From assembly GCF_016907925.1 (NCBI RefSeq), contig NZ_JAFBCZ010000016.1, positions 1 through 64,000 of the forward strand: a DNA stretch of 64,000 nt, in the 5' to 3' direction. Every line of letters begins with the position of its first letter. Within the stretch, counting starts at the first letter, position 1. The notes beneath the pieces are model-generated. The model had not been told where the DNA came from, did not search any database, and saw only the letters and a list, made by a program, of their open reading frames with translations. Source of the stretch: Herpetosiphon giganteus. GTDB lineage: Bacteria > Chloroflexota > Chloroflexia > Chloroflexales > Herpetosiphonaceae. Positions 53,964-61,292 of the stretch are shown one piece after another. The translations under genes and the position numbers were made by a program.

Positions 53964-55409
53964 TTAATGCTCCTGATTTGCGCCGACCATGCGACGGAAT
54001 AGGCTGCCAACCAAGCTAAATGGTTGCGGTTCGGCAACGCCCAAGCGGCTAGAGCTGGTTTGATCGATTAATCCAATCACGCGCGCGAAGGTTTCGATTT
54101 GTTGCTGCATCAAATCAAAATCAAGTTTATCGATGGCTGCATTGCTGGGCGTAGCGCATAAATAATTGGGCGCAGGAATTAGTGAAATTGTGGGAATATT
54201 GACTTTGTAGAATGGCTCACCCTCGCCAAAATAAATATCGTTGATCGGCAGAATGGTGAGCACGCGCTGCTTGGTGCGCTGCAAAAGGGCGCTGTAATAC
54301 AGTTGTTCAAGCATTGGGCTGGTGGTATAGGTCAACTCAATTTCTGGTTGGGTCGTTGGTTGATAGCTGGTGAAGGCTCGATTATCGTGCCATTCGCTAC
54401 AGCCTAAATGCTCCAAGGTAACCCCAGCAACTGCCCGAAATTGCTGGCCGTTCCATAATTCTGGGTGCTCGGCGAGCCATGTGCTGGTAGCTTGACCATG
54501 CTTGCCAAGTTGCGGCAGTTGAAAGTGACCTGTTGCAAAGATAAAAATTAAATTTCGCTCAAGGCTTTGGTTTTTGAACCAACGTACCAAGGCCAATAAG
54601 CCGAACGCACCGTTCTCTTCTGGAGCGTTCGGCCCATCAGTGTGGGTGTTAATCAAAATACTTTCGTTCGAGGTTTGGCTTGGCAAAACCACATACAAGC
54701 TCTCAGTTGGGCATTGCTCAGTTAGCGTGACTTCTAGGGTGAAGCGAATTTGTTGGCCTTGGGCAGCTGCTTGCTTGAGTTGCTGTCCTACCACTGAATC
54801 GACCCATAGCGCCGGACAATCTTGGTAGTTGGTGGTGAAGGGCAAATATTGGGCTGCTGCATTGGCTGGCGAGATTTTCGACCACATGCAAATTACGGCT
54901 TTGACTCCAGCTTTTTTGGCGGCTTGCAGGTCGGGGCCGCCGAGAAACGAGCCAAGGGTTGGGTTACGCAGCGTTTTTGGGAGTTGGGTTGCACTGGCTT
55001 GGGCCGCCTTAGTTGGGTGAATAAACAGCATGGTTGGCAAAGCTGGAACCGCAACTTCGACCAAAGCAATTTTGCCAGCTGCTTGTTGGAAATTGCCTGG
55101 GCTTTTGCCACAATCGACCAATTCGCCAAGAATGCCTTCGGCAGGCGTGCAGCCAGAATAGGGATAGTAGAAACTTGTGGTAATTCTGGTTTCGCTGCGA
55201 TTGGCGTTTTGTAGCGCCAAGCCCCAGTTTTGAGCTTCCCAGCGCGTGAAAAAATAGCGATCGCGTTGGACTTCGCAGCCAAGGGCAGTTAATTCGGTGG
55301 CCAAAAATTCGATAAAGCGCTGATGAGCTTCGCTGCCGGTTAGGCGCGGCCCTAATGCTTCGAGATAGCGATGCCAGCCAATTAATTCTTGATGGGTGGT
55401 AATCTTCAT
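53964..55409 (-). CDS. M28-type zinc aminopeptidase-like protein with PA domain
   Basis: 481 residues. An N-terminal 'HRYLEALGPRLTGSEAHQRF' region and a protease-associated insert (about 95-255) are followed by a peptidase-like core from about 270: 'ILINTHTDGPNAPEENGAFG' in place of the usual HxD...DDxxG, and 'VTLEHLG'. The second aspartate of the zinc site appears as glutamate, so activity is uncertain. No signal peptide. ATG 55409 overlaps the kinase stop (ATGA) and has GAGG 8 nt upstream. Confidence 0.7.
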   Translation of the reverse strand: MKITTHQELIGWHRYLEALGPRLTGSEAHQRFIEFLATELTALGCEVQRDRYFFTRWEAQNWGLALQNANRSETRITTSFYYPYSGCTPAEGILGELVDCGKSPGNFQQAAGKIALVEVAVPALPTMLFIHPTKAAQASATQLPKTLRNPTLGSFLGGPDLQAAKKAGVKAVICMWSKISPANAAAQYLPFTTNYQDCPALWVDSVVGQQLKQAAAQGQQIRFTLEVTLTEQCPTESLYVVLPSQTSNESILINTHTDGPNAPEENGAFGLLALVRWFKNQSLERNLIFIFATGHFQLPQLGKHGQATSTWLAEHPELWNGQQFRAVAGVTLEHLGCSEWHDNRAFTSYQPTTQPEIELTYTTSPMLEQLYYSALLQRTKQRVLTILPINDIYFGEGEPFYKVNIPTISLIPAPNYLCATPSNAAIDKLDFDLMQQQIETFARVIGLIDQTSSSRLGVAEPQPFSLVGSLFRRMVGANQEH

Positions 55410-56329
55410 GAATTCAGCCTCACTCGCACAGGATGTTCGATTAACTCGGTTAGTTCTGGCACAATCTCGCGATGCCAAGCCCAATCGTTGCGCAGCTGCG
55501 CGACAATCAAATCAGTTAAGTTCATGTGCAGCCAATAACAGTGCAAACGATTTTCAAGATTAGCGGGAATTATATCGTACTGTTGGGCAAATCGCAGCCA
55601 TGGTTGTAAATAATTTGTAGCCTGACCATAACAACTTTGTTGGGCAAGATCGTAAACCCAATCGCCATAGCCAAATTCGGCCCAATCGAGCACGGCCACA
55701 ATTGCCTGCTGCTGGCAAAGCACATTATCAAAGCCAAAATCACGATGGATTAATGAGCGTTCGGTGGTGATTGTGCTGAGTAACCCTTCCATGACGCGAT
55801 AGCCTTGGCGCAATAAGGCTCCGGTCTGGTCTTGTCGTTCGTACCAATCGCGCCAAACATAATCAAATTTATAATTGCCAATATCTAAAATTTCTTCGGC
55901 CCATGTTTGGTAGCGGCCTTGGCCTTGACTGTTGGCCAAACCCCAGCCTGTGCTTGGGCCAAGGTCTTGTTGATGCAGTTGGTGCAGTGTTTGAAACAGG
56001 TGCGGCTGGATTTGGCTGAGTTGCTGTGGCTCAAACGCTGAGATGGTTTGGCCTGCGATGAATGGACTAATCGCGTAGACCCAGCCATCGGCAAATTGCT
56101 GATGCGCAATAATTGGTGGGATTGGCAAATATTGGCCCCAATGCTGGGCGGCGTATGCATCTTTTAAAAAATCTTGGTAGTGCTTGCTGATTCGCACCAC
56201 ATAAGTTTGGGCATTGTGTTCAAATTGGTAGGCTTGGGCAAACCAACCAGCGCCGATAACGCTGATGTGTTCGAGCTGAAAGCCCGAATCGGCTTCGATT
56301 GCTTGGCGTAATAGAGGATCAAGCTGCAT
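55406..56329 (-). CDS. APH/choline-kinase-like phosphotransferase
   Basis: 307 residues. Kinase-like fold with 'SLIHRDFGFDNVLC' (HxDxxxxN catalytic loop) and 'VAVLDWAEFGYGDWVYDLA' (metal-binding D). Relatives phosphorylate aminoglycosides, homoserine or methylthioribose. No resistance context is present, so a small-molecule kinase is as likely as an antibiotic one. ATG 56329 has GAGGA 7 nt upstream. It is translationally coupled to the M28-like gene. Confidence 0.78.
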   Translation of the reverse strand: MQLDPLLRQAIEADSGFQLEHISVIGAGWFAQAYQFEHNAQTYVVRISKHYQDFLKDAYAAQHWGQYLPIPPIIAHQQFADGWVYAISPFIAGQTISAFEPQQLSQIQPHLFQTLHQLHQQDLGPSTGWGLANSQGQGRYQTWAEEILDIGNYKFDYVWRDWYERQDQTGALLRQGYRVMEGLLSTITTERSLIHRDFGFDNVLCQQQAIVAVLDWAEFGYGDWVYDLAQQSCYGQATNYLQPWLRFAQQYDIIPANLENRLHCYWLHMNLTDLIVAQLRNDWAWHREIVPELTELIEHPVRVRLNS

Positions 56330-56379
56330 CAAACATCCTCACACAGACAATATTCCACCAGCATTGTACCCCGAAGTGC

Positions 56380-56815
56380 TTGATCCACGAAGGATACGAA
56401 GGATGGAAACCGCGAAGAGCGCGAAGGACGCGAAGAACGTCAAGCTCCATGGGGAGAGCCTATCCCTTCATCCCTCATCCTTCATCCTTGCCGTTGGCCA
56501 CAGATTGGCACAGATTTATGTGATTATTCCGCAGTGCCAACAAGCTGATCTTTTTTAGCCACGAATTGCCTAAATTTCACCAATTGATGCCCGATAGCCA
56601 ATAGCCTACAGCCAAGGGCCATGCTTCCTCTGCGCCGCTGCGTTAAATGTTGATTTTGCCTTCTGATTTCTGACTTTTGATTTTTGCCTTCTGATTTCTG
56701 ATTTCTACATTTTGCCTTCATCCTTCATCCCTCATCCTTCATCCTTTATTTCTCTGCGCCGCTGCGTTAAATGTTGACTTTTGATTTTTGCCTTCTGACT
56801 TTTGCCTTTCTTCCT
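56380..56815. repeat. Mosaic of 7- and 9-nt repeats in the divergent spacer
   Basis: In order: GCGAAGAGC/GCGAAGGAC/GCGAAGAAC (9-nt units), CATCCCT-CATCCTT-CATCCTT, CCACAGATTGGCACAGATTT, AGCCAATAGCCTACAGCC, CTGCGCCGCTGCGTTAAATG, then runs of TGATTTC/TGACTTT/TGCCTTC and (CATCCTT)n, and the CTGCGCCGCTGCGTTAAATG module again. No gene or clear promoter was found in 56330-56930. Confidence 0.75.
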
Positions 56816-56930
56816 CCCCCAATGCTAGTTATGGAGGTGGACTAGCGATTGATTGCATTGAGGCCTACTTACCAGCATACTTGAGTGCTAGAATTATTAA
56901 AATTGCGCTGGTTTAGGTGAGGAGCAAGCG

Positions 56931-58091
56931 GTGCAACGCAAGCTTGGGTTTGGGCTATTGGGGATGCTGCTGTGGCTGGTTGGGTTGGCAGTATGTGGCG
57001 GCCTGTTTGGCTGGAATTTGGCTTGGCTCAAGGAATGGCAATGGCTAGCTGAGCAAACTGGCTGGCGTTTTTGGCTTGCCCAAGCGGTTTTTCGGGTGCT
57101 CTTGTTTTTGCCATTGGTGCTAGGCTTGTTGTTATTGCTCCATCCTTTATGGCTTGGGCGGCGCTTATTGCCAACACCGAAGGCTGATTCAAGCTCGAAC
57201 ACTGCTCCGTTGGCCCACGAAACGCTCAATCGGCGGCGTTTTATGATCGAGGCTGGCCTGCTTGGTGGCTTGGTTGGCTATAGCAGCTTGATCGAGCCAT
57301 TCAACCCCGAAATTGTAGAGCTTGAGCTGCCAATCGCCAATTTGCCAAGCCGCTTCGAGGGCTTTAAGATTGTGCAATTGAGCGATTTGCATGTGTGTGC
57401 TTACACTCCCGCCGATGATGTGGCCCGCGCTGTGGCCTTGATTAATCGGCTTGATGCAGATATTGTGACGATTACTGGCGATTTTGTTGATCGCCATGCC
57501 AAATTTGCCGACGATGCGACGATTCCGTTGCGCCAATTACAAGCCCGCGAAGGTATTTTTTCGGTGCTCGGCAACCACGATTATTATACTGGTGATATTG
57601 ATCGCATGATTTGGTCAATTAAACGCGCCGATCTGGGCTTGTTGATCAATCAGCAAACCGTTATTCGGCGTGGCGCTGAGCGCTTAAATCTGGTTGGCTT
57701 GGACGATCCCAAGCATAATGATGGCAATGGCTGGAGCCATGCCAATATTGATTTGGCGCGGGCCTTTGCCAATCTGCATGCTAGCGATCCATGCATCACA
57801 TTGTTGCACAACCCAATTTTTGCACCAAGCGTGATTAGTGCCTATGCGCCGCAACTCGTGCTTTCTGGTCACACTCATGGCGGCCAGATTTGGGTACCGA
57901 TCTTGACCGAAAGCGCCGTGCGTTCGCGTGATCGCTTTGTGGAGGGCCGCTATCAACTTGCCACCAGCCAGATCTATGTTAATCGTGGTTGGGGCTTTAC
58001 TGGCCCGCCGTTGCGTTTTGCCAAACGCCCAGAAATTAGCGTGATTCGGTTGACGAGAGATCAAGGGTCAGGGTTTAGGGATCGGGGATAG
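56931..58091 (+). CDS. Membrane-anchored metallophosphoesterase
   Basis: 386 residues. Two N-terminal membrane segments (6-28 and 48-74), then a calcineurin-like phosphoesterase: 'VQLSDLHVC' (DxH), 'ITGDFVDRH' (GDxxD), 'VLGNHDYYT' (GNHD), 'LLHNP' and 'LSGHTHGGQ'. This type (YkuE/YaeI-like) hydrolyses lipid or sugar phosphates at the membrane. The start is GTG 56931, 6 nt after GAGGAG. The last 11 residues ('RDQGSGFRDRG') are encoded by the intergenic repeat GGTCAGG-GTTTAGG-GATCGGG. Confidence 0.85.
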   Translation: MQRKLGFGLLGMLLWLVGLAVCGGLFGWNLAWLKEWQWLAEQTGWRFWLAQAVFRVLLFLPLVLGLLLLLHPLWLGRRLLPTPKADSSSNTAPLAHETLNRRRFMIEAGLLGGLVGYSSLIEPFNPEIVELELPIANLPSRFEGFKIVQLSDLHVCAYTPADDVARAVALINRLDADIVTITGDFVDRHAKFADDATIPLRQLQAREGIFSVLGNHDYYTGDIDRMIWSIKRADLGLLINQQTVIRRGAERLNLVGLDDPKHNDGNGWSHANIDLARAFANLHASDPCITLLHNPIFAPSVISAYAPQLVLSGHTHGGQIWVPILTESAVRSRDRFVEGRYQLATSQIYVNRGWGFTGPPLRFAKRPEISVIRLTRDQGSGFRDRG

Positions 58092-58128
58092 TTTTTAGGA
58101 TCAGATTGGATAGTTTAGGAAGCAGATA

Positions 58129-59391
58129 GTGGCAACAATTGTTCCTCTGATGCGCCAAATTGGGCGTTGGACAGGTTTGGCCTTGGCAATTGGGCTAACT
58201 GCTGGTTTGGCAAGTGCGCTTTTTCTCGTCAGTTTGGCGTGGGTAACTCAGCTGCAAACCACCAATTGGTGGCTGTTGCTTTGTTTGCCGTTGCTTGGTG
58301 GCTTGTTGGCTTGGCTCTATCAGCGTTTTGGCCAGAGCGTGGCGGCTGGCAATAATCTGATCATCGAACAATTGCATATCCCAGACGCAGCGGAAATTCC
58401 CTTGCGGATGGCTCCGCTCGTATTGCTTGGAACCTTGCTGACCCATCTTGGCGGAGGCTCTGCTGGCCGAGAAGGCACGGCGGTGCAAATGGGCACAAGT
58501 TTGGCAGCACAGCTTGGCCGCTGGTGGCGTTTGCCGCAGGCTGAAGTGCGTTTAGTGCTGATGATGGGTATGAGTGCTGGCTTTGCGAGTGTGTTTGGCA
58601 CCCCGATTGCTGGCACGATCTTCGCGCTGGAAGTGCTGGCATTTGGGGTTTTGCGCTACGAAGCATTATTGCCATGTTTGGCTGCGGCCTTGGTTGGCGA
58701 TGCGGTGGTGCGCTGGTTGAATGTTGCGCATAGCCATTATCAGGTTGCAAGTGTCCCTGATTTGAGCACAACTTGGATTATTTTGATTGTTGCTGGGGTT
58801 TGTTTTGGATTAACGAGTGCTGCTTTTGCGATCTGGACAGAATTGGTGCAGCGCCGATCGCGGCATTGGCTGCCCAATCCAATTCTGCGGGCAATGCTTG
58901 GCGGCTTAGTGATTGTAATTATAAGTTTTTTGTTGAATACTCGTGATTACAATGGGCTGAGTTTGCCGTTGCTCGCCCAAGCATTTGAGCCACAAGGCGT
59001 TGTACCATGGGCTTTTGCGCTCAAGTTATTGTTAACTGGTTTGACGTTGGGTGTGGGCTTCAAAGGTGGTGAAGTAACGCCATTGTTTGTGATTGGCGCG
59101 ACGCTTGGTTCTGCCTTGGCTCAGCTTTTTGGTTTGCCAAGCGATCTGCTGGCGGCTTTGGGCTTGATTGCGGTCTTTGCAGGGGCAGCGAATACGCCGC
59201 TGGCTTGCGTGTTGATGGGCGTTGAATTATTTGGCTCGGCTTTGCTCGTGCCATTGATGCTGACAACCGTGATTGCCTACACAGTTTCTGGCCATCGCGG
59301 AATCTATGTGGCCCAACGAGTTGGCTGGGCGAAACGACGAGATTTAGTGCAGCATACTGGCAAGCGGCTTGATGAGTTGGATGTTGATTAA
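58129..59391 (+). CDS. CLC-family channel/antiporter, fluoride-exporter-like
   Basis: 420 residues with about 11-12 membrane segments. The filter sequences differ from chloride CLCs: 'SVAAGNNLIIEQ' replaces the GSGIP motif, and 'GGGSAGREGTAVQMG' carries GREGT instead of GREGP. Both are marks of the CLC-F fluoride/proton antiporter clade. Late motifs 'GFKGGEVTPLFVIGATLGS' and 'ANTPLACVLMGVELFG' are kept. GTG 58129 follows AGGAA. No fluoride riboswitch was recognised in the 37-nt gap upstream. It may be co-transcribed with the phosphoesterase. Confidence 0.8.
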   Translation: MATIVPLMRQIGRWTGLALAIGLTAGLASALFLVSLAWVTQLQTTNWWLLLCLPLLGGLLAWLYQRFGQSVAAGNNLIIEQLHIPDAAEIPLRMAPLVLLGTLLTHLGGGSAGREGTAVQMGTSLAAQLGRWWRLPQAEVRLVLMMGMSAGFASVFGTPIAGTIFALEVLAFGVLRYEALLPCLAAALVGDAVVRWLNVAHSHYQVASVPDLSTTWIILIVAGVCFGLTSAAFAIWTELVQRRSRHWLPNPILRAMLGGLVIVIISFLLNTRDYNGLSLPLLAQAFEPQGVVPWAFALKLLLTGLTLGVGFKGGEVTPLFVIGATLGSALAQLFGLPSDLLAALGLIAVFAGAANTPLACVLMGVELFGSALLVPLMLTTVIAYTVSGHRGIYVAQRVGWAKRRDLVQHTGKRLDELDVD

Positions 59392-59397
59392 ATGCGA

Positions 59398-59429
59398 GAG
59401 GCCCGAACTCTAGCCTAGTGTCGGGCCTC
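59398..59429 (+). terminator. Terminator of the CLC gene
   Basis: GAGGCCCGA (59398-59406) pairs with TCGGGCCTC (59421-59429), followed by ATTGTTG. It separates the CLC gene from the tRNA-like cluster on the other strand. Confidence 0.8.
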
Positions 59430-59482
59430 ATTGTTGCTATTGATTTGCACACATCAATACGTTTAAACTACCACGTCAGTCC

Positions 59483-59561
59483 TAAAAGCGCTGGGTTTTT
59501 CCATTAAACTACGGCCCCAAAGTTTGGCGGAGCTGGCTAGATTCGAACTAGCATCCAGCGG
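59483..59561 (-). tRNA. Permuted tRNA-Lys(UUU)-like gene
   Basis: On the minus strand the order is 3' half (59561-59525), AACTTT spacer, 5' half (59518-59483). The 3' half has C-CGCTG-GAT, T-arm GCTAG-TTCGAAT-CTAGC, acceptor CAGCTCC, G, and encoded CCA. The 5' half has acceptor GGGGCCG, TA, D-arm GTTT-AATGGAA-AAAC, C, CAGCG and CTTTTA. Joined as 5' plus 3' they give a 73-nt cloverleaf: anticodon stem CAGCG/CGCTG 5 of 5, loop CTTTTAC with anticodon UUU, D and T stems complete, acceptor 6 of 7 (one G-U, one mismatch). The variable loop is short (GAT). Expression is unproven; it may be a remnant. Confidence 0.5.
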
Positions 59562-59639
59562 TATATGCATGATAGTGCTTGACTTGATGTTCAACAGCGA
59601 ATACTGAATCTAGAGCGATAATCTGAATTTGAGTGGCTG

Positions 59640-59720
59640 TGGTTGCGCCTCTGCCAATTGGGCTACCCAGCCGAATGTGGTGGCTGGGGGAGGATTCGAA
59701 CCTCCACTTTCTAACACACT
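59640..59720 (-). tRNA. Second permuted tRNA-like pair, anticodon arm unresolved
   Basis: Minus strand: T-arm GGAGG-TTCGAAT-CCTCC (59705-59689), acceptor CCCAGCC, A, CCA (ending 59678), then 5-nt CATTC, then a 5' half starting at 59672: GGCTGGG, TA, D-arm GCCCAATTGGCAGAGGC, G, CAACC. The acceptor strands are fully complementary (7 of 7) although the 3' piece comes first. No matching 5' half exists in the 120 nt upstream. I could not find a convincing anticodon stem, so it may be a decayed gene or have a different break point. Confidence 0.4.
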
Positions 59721-59824
59721 GTGCCGATTCAGCTTGAGCTTTAGTCTCAGCTTGCGCTCTTGCGCAGCAGTATTGTAGGCCAGTTTGGGCGTTTGGGCAA
59801 TCGTGCTTTAGGCTGATCCACGAG

Positions 59825-60165
59825 CAACGAGGGCTTAGGGATCAGGGGTCAGGGGCTAGATTTGGAAACCGCGAAGGGCACGAAGAACGCGAAGATTAAG
59901 TTTTTTTGCCACAGATTTTTATGATTATTTTTTATATTCTTCGCACTCTGATTTTTGACATTTGACTTTTGATTTCTGACTTTTGATTTCATCCTTCATC
60001 CTTTGTTCCTCTGTGCCGCTGCGTTAAATTTCTGATCCACGAAGAGCACGAAGAGCACGAAGGGAAGGTGGCTATTGGCTATTGGCTTTTGGTCTTATTC
60101 CCGATAGCCTATAGCCTGAAGCCTATAGCCTTTGTGTTCTATGCTCTATGTTCTATGTTCTTTTT
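59825..60165. repeat. Mosaic of 7- and 9-nt repeats before the GT4 gene end
   Basis: GGGATCAGGGGTCAGGGGC, CGCGAAGGGCACGAAGAACGC, CCACAGATTTTTATGATTAT, runs of TGACATT/TGACTTT/TGATTTC, CATCCTTCATCC, GTGCCGCTGCGTTAAAT, (GAGCACGAA)2, GGCTATT-GGCTATT-GGCTTTT, GATAGCC-TATAGCC, then GTGTTCT-ATGCTCT-ATGTTCT-ATGTTCT. It reaches into the last codons of the GT4 gene. With the tRNA-like pieces it accounts for the 760-bp gene-free stretch. Confidence 0.8.
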
Positions 60166-61292
60166 TCATACAGCTCAAACGTGCGTTGCAACATGGTTTG
60201 CAATTCAAATTGCTGCTGAATGCGTTGGCGAGCGGCTTGGCGACAAGCTTGATTTAATGATTGGTTGCTGAGCATGCGCCCGATGGCTTGGGCTAGTGCA
60301 GCACTTTGGCCTGGCTCGACCAATAAGCCTTGTTGGCCATCGCTGATCGCTTCGCGCGTGCCGTCGGTGCTGCTGGCCACAATCGCTTGCCCACTGGCCA
60401 TGGCTTCGAGCAAGGCAAACGATAAGCCTTCGTACAGCGAGGGCAGCACAAATACATCAAGGGCTGCCAATGCTGCGGGCATAGCATGCTGTTGGCCGAC
60501 AAAATGAACCTGATCAGGCTTGGGCAAATGTTGGGCAGCTTGCCGTAATTCACCCTCCAAATCGCCTTCGCCAATGAGCGCTACATGAACATCTGGCTGC
60601 TGTTGCCAAATTGTTGGTAGCGCCTCGAACAATATTTGATGGCCTTTTTGGCGACTCAAGCGGCCAACCACGCCTAAAAGTGGCACATCGTGGGGAATTT
60701 GCCAAGCCTCGCGGGTTGCTGGATCACGCGGTTGTGGCTGCCAGCGCTGGCTATCGACGGCATTATAAATGGTGTGCAAGCGCCACTTAGGAAAGCCAAA
60801 TTGCTCAAGTAACAACTGGGCATTGCCTTGCGAAACTGCAATTCCAGCGTGTAAGGTGGCATATTGCCAGCGCCGATTGAGCAAGCGCAAATGGTGCGAA
60901 AGCCAATTGAAGCGCGGAATTGGTGTAACCAATTGGAAGGTGATAATGCGGCGTGGAACGCGCGCTAAGGCTGCACCTAGCACCAATTCGGCGGCGCGGC
61001 GTGGCGATGGCACGACAAAATGCACAATATCAGGCCGTAATTGGCGAAATAGCTGCGCCGCTTGGTTAACTGCTTTAAACGATAAACCATGCTCATGCAC
61101 CGCATCCAAGGTTGCGATGCTGGCTCCATGAGCTTTGGCCCGATCGATCAAAGGTTGGGTGGCTGCACGCGGCGGCATCAACAACCCAAGCTCAAAACGC
61201 TGTTGATCGGCATTCAGCAACAGCGTTTCTAAATAGCCTTCAGCGCCGCCAAGGCCAGTGCTATCGGTAACAAACCACAGCCGTTGTTTCAC
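60153..61292 (-). CDS. Glycosyltransferase family 4
   Basis: 379 residues of GT-B fold. N-terminal 'FVTDSTGLGGAEGYLETLL' (acceptor side), 'IAVSQGNAQLL', 'TIYNAVDSQRWQ', then the donor-binding part 'LLGVVGRLSRQKGHQILFEA', 'VALIGEGDLEGELR' and the E-x7-E motif in 'PSLYEGLSFALLEAMASG'. It adds a sugar from a nucleotide donor to a surface glycan. Start GTG 61292 overlaps the methyltransferase stop (GTGA). The terminal 'EKRT' and TAG stop lie in an AGAACATAG heptad. Confidence 0.86.
   Translation of the reverse strand: MKQRLWFVTDSTGLGGAEGYLETLLLNADQQRFELGLLMPPRAATQPLIDRAKAHGASIATLDAVHEHGLSFKAVNQAAQLFRQLRPDIVHFVVPSPRRAAELVLGAALARVPRRIITFQLVTPIPRFNWLSHHLRLLNRRWQYATLHAGIAVSQGNAQLLLEQFGFPKWRLHTIYNAVDSQRWQPQPRDPATREAWQIPHDVPLLGVVGRLSRQKGHQILFEALPTIWQQQPDVHVALIGEGDLEGELRQAAQHLPKPDQVHFVGQQHAMPAALAALDVFVLPSLYEGLSFALLEAMASGQAIVASSTDGTREAISDGQQGLLVEPGQSAALAQAIGRMLSNQSLNQACRQAARQRIQQQFELQTMLQRTFELYEKRT

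Noticed and set aside
58092-58128. Fluoride riboswitch before the CLC gene
   Set aside because: The gap is 37 nt and lacks the conserved GGNGAUGG and pseudoknot sequences.
59525-59672. One 148-nt tRNA with an intron, running from the 5' half at 59672 to the CCA at 59525
   Set aside because: The acceptor strands GGCTGGG and CAGCTCC do not pair; each pairs with the piece on its other side instead.
59483-59720. A permuted two-piece tmRNA
   Set aside because: The 5' halves have ordinary tRNA D-arms with GG in the loop, there is no tag reading frame or tmRNA-type 5' sequence, and the second unit rejoins into a normal anticodon arm.
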